Below, piece after piece: positions 44,310-46,963 of a stretch of DNA of 46,963 nt (position 1 is its first letter; each line of letters begins with the position of its first letter). Made by a program: the position numbers and the translations under genes. Below the pieces are notes generated by a model. The model saw only the letters and a program-made list of their open reading frames with translations, was not told the DNA's origin and ran no database searches. Origin of the DNA: Lachnospiraceae bacterium (GTDB taxonomy: Bacteria; Bacillota; Clostridia; Lachnospirales; Lachnospiraceae); the NCBI GenBank assembly GCA_910575255.1, contig CAJTEM010000039.1, forward strand, positions 1 through 46,963, read 5' to 3'.

Positions 44310-45531
44310 CTTCGCCTGTCACCTGCCACAAGTTCATTAATATCCCTTTGAAAGCATTTCCCATCTGACTTCCTGACTGCTGAGTTACCGCAATCATCGT
44401 TGCTAAAGCCGCTGTCGTTTCGTCTACTTCCATCCCTGAACTTGCTGCCTGAGAACCAACAATGCTCATTGCTTCTGCTAAATCAGACATCGATAGTGCA
44501 TTATGATTTGTAATGTTATTGGCACCGTCTAATGTCGTCGTTAATTTTTCTATGGATCCGTTCATTTGGAACGCCTTATCAGTTGCAACGATATATTTGT
44601 TTGCCAGCTCAGCAGTCATATCACCTGCACCTTGTACTTTCGTGCTTAACTCTGCCATAGTATCAGAATTCCCATATCCAGCACGAGCCATTTCCTGCAC
44701 TCCAAGCAAATAATTACTGGAAAGTTTTCCATATTTGCTGGCAATCTTAAAGGATTCATCCCCAATCTCTTTCAACTGCTGCTTTGTAAGGTCAGAAGTC
44801 TTTGATATTTCGGTGAGAATTGTATCATTTGATTTTAGCGTCTTTAATGATTTAACAAAGTTATTTACGGCCATGCTGGCTACCCCAAAAGCACTGGATA
44901 TCTTTGAGATATGTCCCAGCATATTTTTAATTTTATCTGTTGTACTTTTTGTGTTAAATCCAGTAGCCGCAACTTCTGATTTGTATAATTGGAAGGCGTC
45001 CGTCGCTTCTCTTAAAGTCTTCTTATCTCCAACTGAATTAATAAGTTCCCGGACTTTTTCTGCTTCCTTTAGTAGTGTTGAGGACTCATTAATTTTTGTA
45101 TTTTTGTTCAGATAAGTTGTCAAGTCATTGTCTAATTTTTGCTTTTTATATTCAACATTTACGCCTATAGGCACTCTATCGGCATAAGACCGGAGGTCAG
45201 CAACTACCTTCCGCATTTTAAGCTTTGTTTTATTTTCATTAATATTTAATGCATCAATTTCTTTAAAAGATAAGTTGCTTAAGGTTTTATCAATTTCACT
45301 CTTTAGCTCTTTACTATCCATCTTTGCTTTTAGTTTAATCATGGATAATTGATTCGATAACTGACTAATATAGTCATTCAATTCTTTCTTAGTATCCCCT
45401 TTTGCAAAAGTTCCGGTAAGGCGTAACATATTAATTGTTTTTTCGAGCACCTTAATATCGGAATTGATTTGCTTCCTGCTCTTGTTTTGGTCTAATGCGC
45501 TGATAAGTTCTAATGTAAAATCCTCGTTCAA
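44275..45531 (-). CDS. Phage tail tape-measure protein, N-terminal piece
   Basis: This frame of 418 residues starts at TTG (45531) with AGGAGG 9 bases upstream. The N-terminal ~150 residues are coiled coil. The rest is the TP901-type tape-measure core (SSAFGVASMAVNNFVKSLKT, LTEISKTSDLTKQQL, LGVQEMARAGYGN, VGSQAASSGMEVDETTAALA, NAFKGILMNLWQV). It then leaves the family pattern after GEVEDEG and stops. A complete tape measure would continue for more than 1000 residues. The missing parts exist as separate pieces downstream, so this gene is truncated although its start is intact. Confidence 0.8.
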   Translation of the reverse strand: MNEDFTLELISALDQNKSRKQINSDIKVLEKTINMLRLTGTFAKGDTKKELNDYISQLSNQLSMIKLKAKMDSKELKSEIDKTLSNLSFKEIDALNINENKTKLKMRKVVADLRSYADRVPIGVNVEYKKQKLDNDLTTYLNKNTKINESSTLLKEAEKVRELINSVGDKKTLREATDAFQLYKSEVAATGFNTKSTTDKIKNMLGHISKISSAFGVASMAVNNFVKSLKTLKSNDTILTEISKTSDLTKQQLKEIGDESFKIASKYGKLSSNYLLGVQEMARAGYGNSDTMAELSTKVQGAGDMTAELANKYIVATDKAFQMNGSIEKLTTTLDGANNITNHNALSMSDLAEAMSIVGSQAASSGMEVDETTAALATMIAVTQQSGSQMGNAFKGILMNLWQVTGEVEDEGYGTGNI

Positions 45532-45614
45532 ATTTGTTTTCCTCCTATTTTTTGCTTAATAAAAGAGAGACTATGATTATAATCCCTCTAATCTTTCATC
45601 TTCCCTATTCAGTT

Positions 45615-46085
45615 TTAAAACTTCCTCATACACTTAGCACATACTCGTTCTAATTTATTTGTTGCAAATCCTGTTAACAAACTAAACTTTTTGGGTACTA
45701 TTTTTATATCAGTACACCCACAATAAGGACATTTTACGGTTGTTTCTGATGGTGTTTTATTAACAAATGCATCTGGGACATAGGTTCGTAAGATTTCTTT
45801 TGCTTGTTCTGAACTTCCTTTTGAATCTCTTGGTGGTGCTTTGAATTCTTTGATAAGTTGCGTATCTACCCATTTATCTAAATCAATTGCTTCGTCTCTT
45901 AATGTAAAACAATTAGTTTCTATATCCTTATAATAATACCAAGTAATCCAATCCGGATGTTCATCTTCATCCTGAAGCTCTCCACCACACACAGGACAAA
46001 CATCTGCATTCCCCTGCTTCCCCATGAGAAACATCCTATTAAAACTACTTCCACATTTTAAACACTTTACATTGTTAACCTCCAT
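45615..46085 (-). CDS. Zinc-ribbon small protein 4, upstream of the tape-measure N-terminal piece
   Basis: This 156-residue protein has two N-terminal Cys pairs (KCLKCGS, CPVCGGEL), an acidic and aromatic middle (PDWITWYYYKD) and a C-terminal zinc ribbon (CPYCGCTDIKIVPKKFSLLT to CAKCMRKF) like the three plus-strand zinc-ribbon genes. GGAGGATAGTA precedes the ATG. Unlike those genes it lies on the same strand as, and 83 bases before, the tape-measure start, so the two may be cotranscribed. Function unknown. Confidence 0.75.
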   Translation of the reverse strand: MEVNNVKCLKCGSSFNRMFLMGKQGNADVCPVCGGELQDEDEHPDWITWYYYKDIETNCFTLRDEAIDLDKWVDTQLIKEFKAPPRDSKGSSEQAKEILRTYVPDAFVNKTPSETTVKCPYCGCTDIKIVPKKFSLLTGFATNKLERVCAKCMRKF

Positions 46086-46139
46086 TACTATCCTCCCTAT
46101 TTAGTCAAGTCTTTTTTCCTTATTTTTCAAGGAATTTTT

Positions 46140-46613
46140 AGTTTCATATCTCAGATGAATGAGCCGGGAAGATGGACATCTCTCTGTATCTGGTACGAAA
46201 ATAGAGGATTTTGAGTATACGAAGCAGAACGTCATTGCCCTCGCTCTACATGGCCTTTTGTATACCCATCCATCTACGGCAGCGAACCTCCCGTGTCTAC
46301 CAGGATCACCAGCATCTCTGCCGGGTCCTAACTTCCTTCGTCCCGCCTGTCCATAACCAGGGTGTCAGCTTAGCTCCTTTACAGGGTCTTGCCCTATGGT
46401 GATTATTCCTGCTGACTACCGGCTCATTCTTTGTTTTAAGTCTTACTGACCTGTCTGTATGTCCTCTGCAACGGCACCTTGCGGTGGACGTTTTCCCGAT
46501 ACAGCCTCCATACTTTCCAGCTTCTGCCACAGCTGGATTCAGCATTTGATACCGACAGATGTTCAAACACTCAATCCGGCTGTGGCAGGTTGGTAATTCC
46601 CTGAATCTTTTAC
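46140..46613 (-). other. IS110-family 3' non-coding region, candidate bridge RNA
   Basis: About 470 bases after the transposase stop contain no gene but many small hairpins, for example AGGG-TCTTG-CCCT near 46384-46396. IS110-family elements carry a structured RNA in a non-coding end. In the IS1111 subgroup it lies 3' of the recombinase, which fits this position. The element boundary toward 46.1 kb is not obvious. Confidence 0.45.
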
Positions 46614-46963
46614 TTATGCTGCCTGCACCTGCGGTCTCCGGATGTCGCCCAGCAGCTTATTCCCATCATAGTCCACACCTTTTGTCAGGATTGTATAAAA
46701 TACTCTTATGATCTTGCACGCAACGGCTATCACTGACGGCATCTTTTTTAACGGATTTTTCCCCCTTGTCCGATAGTATTCATGGATTTCTTTGAATTCA
46801 CGGTTCTTTCCTATCAGCGAGATTGCCGCTTCGTACAATACATACCTGAGACGTTTCCGGCCACGGTAGCTGATCCGGCTTTCGCCGTTATGCTTACCGG
46901 AATCGTTGGACACGATTGCGTATCCTGCCAGCTTCTGCAGTTGTTTGGGGTTATCAAAACGTC
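46614..46963 (-). mobile_element. IS110-family transposase, C-terminal part, 5' end outside window
   Basis: The frame is open to the right edge and encodes RFDNPKQLQKLAGYAIVSND, then SGKHNGESRISYRGRKRLRY and YYRTRGKNPLKKMPSVIAVA. This is the Transposase_20 (IS116/IS110/IS902) domain of IS110-family DEDD recombinases, including the catalytic serine region typical of the family. The protein ends LLGDIRRPQVQAA. The N-terminal DEDD domain lies beyond the window. Confidence 0.9.

Noticed and set aside
32813-46963. An intact prophage
   Set aside because: Only tape-measure pieces, an integrase and an excisionase are visible; there is no capsid, portal, terminase, other tail or lysis gene in the window.
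1-46963. tRNA and rRNA genes
   Set aside because: I looked for cloverleaf arms with GTTCGA-type T loops and for rRNA signatures and saw none that I could support.

Overview
The window looks like the chromosome of an anaerobic, spore-forming Lachnospiraceae-type Firmicute (Clostridium cluster XIVa). Supporting signs are AGGAGG-type ribosome binding sites, sigma-A promoters, a GerA-family spore germination protein, a DUF4250 protein, a ferredoxin-like aldo/keto reductase, a DUF4080 radical SAM protein and choline-binding-type surface proteins. I cannot name the species. The core (1-32.7 kb) has moderate GC. From about 32.8 kb the DNA becomes clearly AT-rich and is mobile or mosaic.

Region 1 (1-5.8 kb) is a phosphocholine/surface locus. 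One gene fuses a winged helix, a LicC-like nucleotidyltransferase and a LicA-like choline kinase. It is flanked by three secreted proteins built from choline-binding-type repeats, one of which carries a GH25 lysozyme domain. The locus appears to make activated choline next to the proteins that would bind a choline-decorated envelope. Region 2 (5.8-12.3 kb, minus strand) holds leuA with its own promoter and leader, then glmM, rfbD, rfbB and rfbA (dTDP-rhamnose precursors; rfbC is not in the window). Region 3 (12.3-19.3 kb) holds a class B-type sortase, a cardiolipin synthase, a 59-aa DUF4250 gene, an asparaginase, a lone GerA-family gene, a nitronate monooxygenase/FabK-like flavoprotein and a remnant of an NRPS-type adenylation domain. 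Region 4 (19.3-22.6 kb) holds a secreted GH5 glycanase behind a promoter plus terminator-containing leader, two very long palindromes, and a [4Fe-4S] aldo/keto reductase. Region 5 (22.5-32.7 kb, minus strand) is a housekeeping run: TrmL, aminotransferase, Lrp regulator, AIR-synthase-like protein, VanW/G5 protein, a 34-aa membrane peptide, exonuclease, radical SAM protein, dCMP deaminase, TsaC/Sua5, and RibU under a complete FMN riboswitch.

Region 6 (32.8-46.96 kb) starts with a Tn916-type integrase and excisionase. Next comes a phage tail tape-measure gene that exists only as pieces: an N-terminal piece, a middle piece, an alternative middle module, and a large C-terminal module that itself carries choline-binding-type repeats. 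Small zinc-ribbon genes sit among the pieces, and two of them are divergent from a tape-measure module in the same way. The region ends in an IS110-family transposase. Its 3' non-coding sequence resembles a second, transposase-less stretch at 43.1-43.5 kb. No other tail, capsid or packaging gene is visible, so this is not an intact prophage within the window. The repeated [tape-measure module <- -> zinc ribbon] arrangement, the choline-binding repeats in the tape measure and the orphan IS110-like RNA region are the most unusual content.
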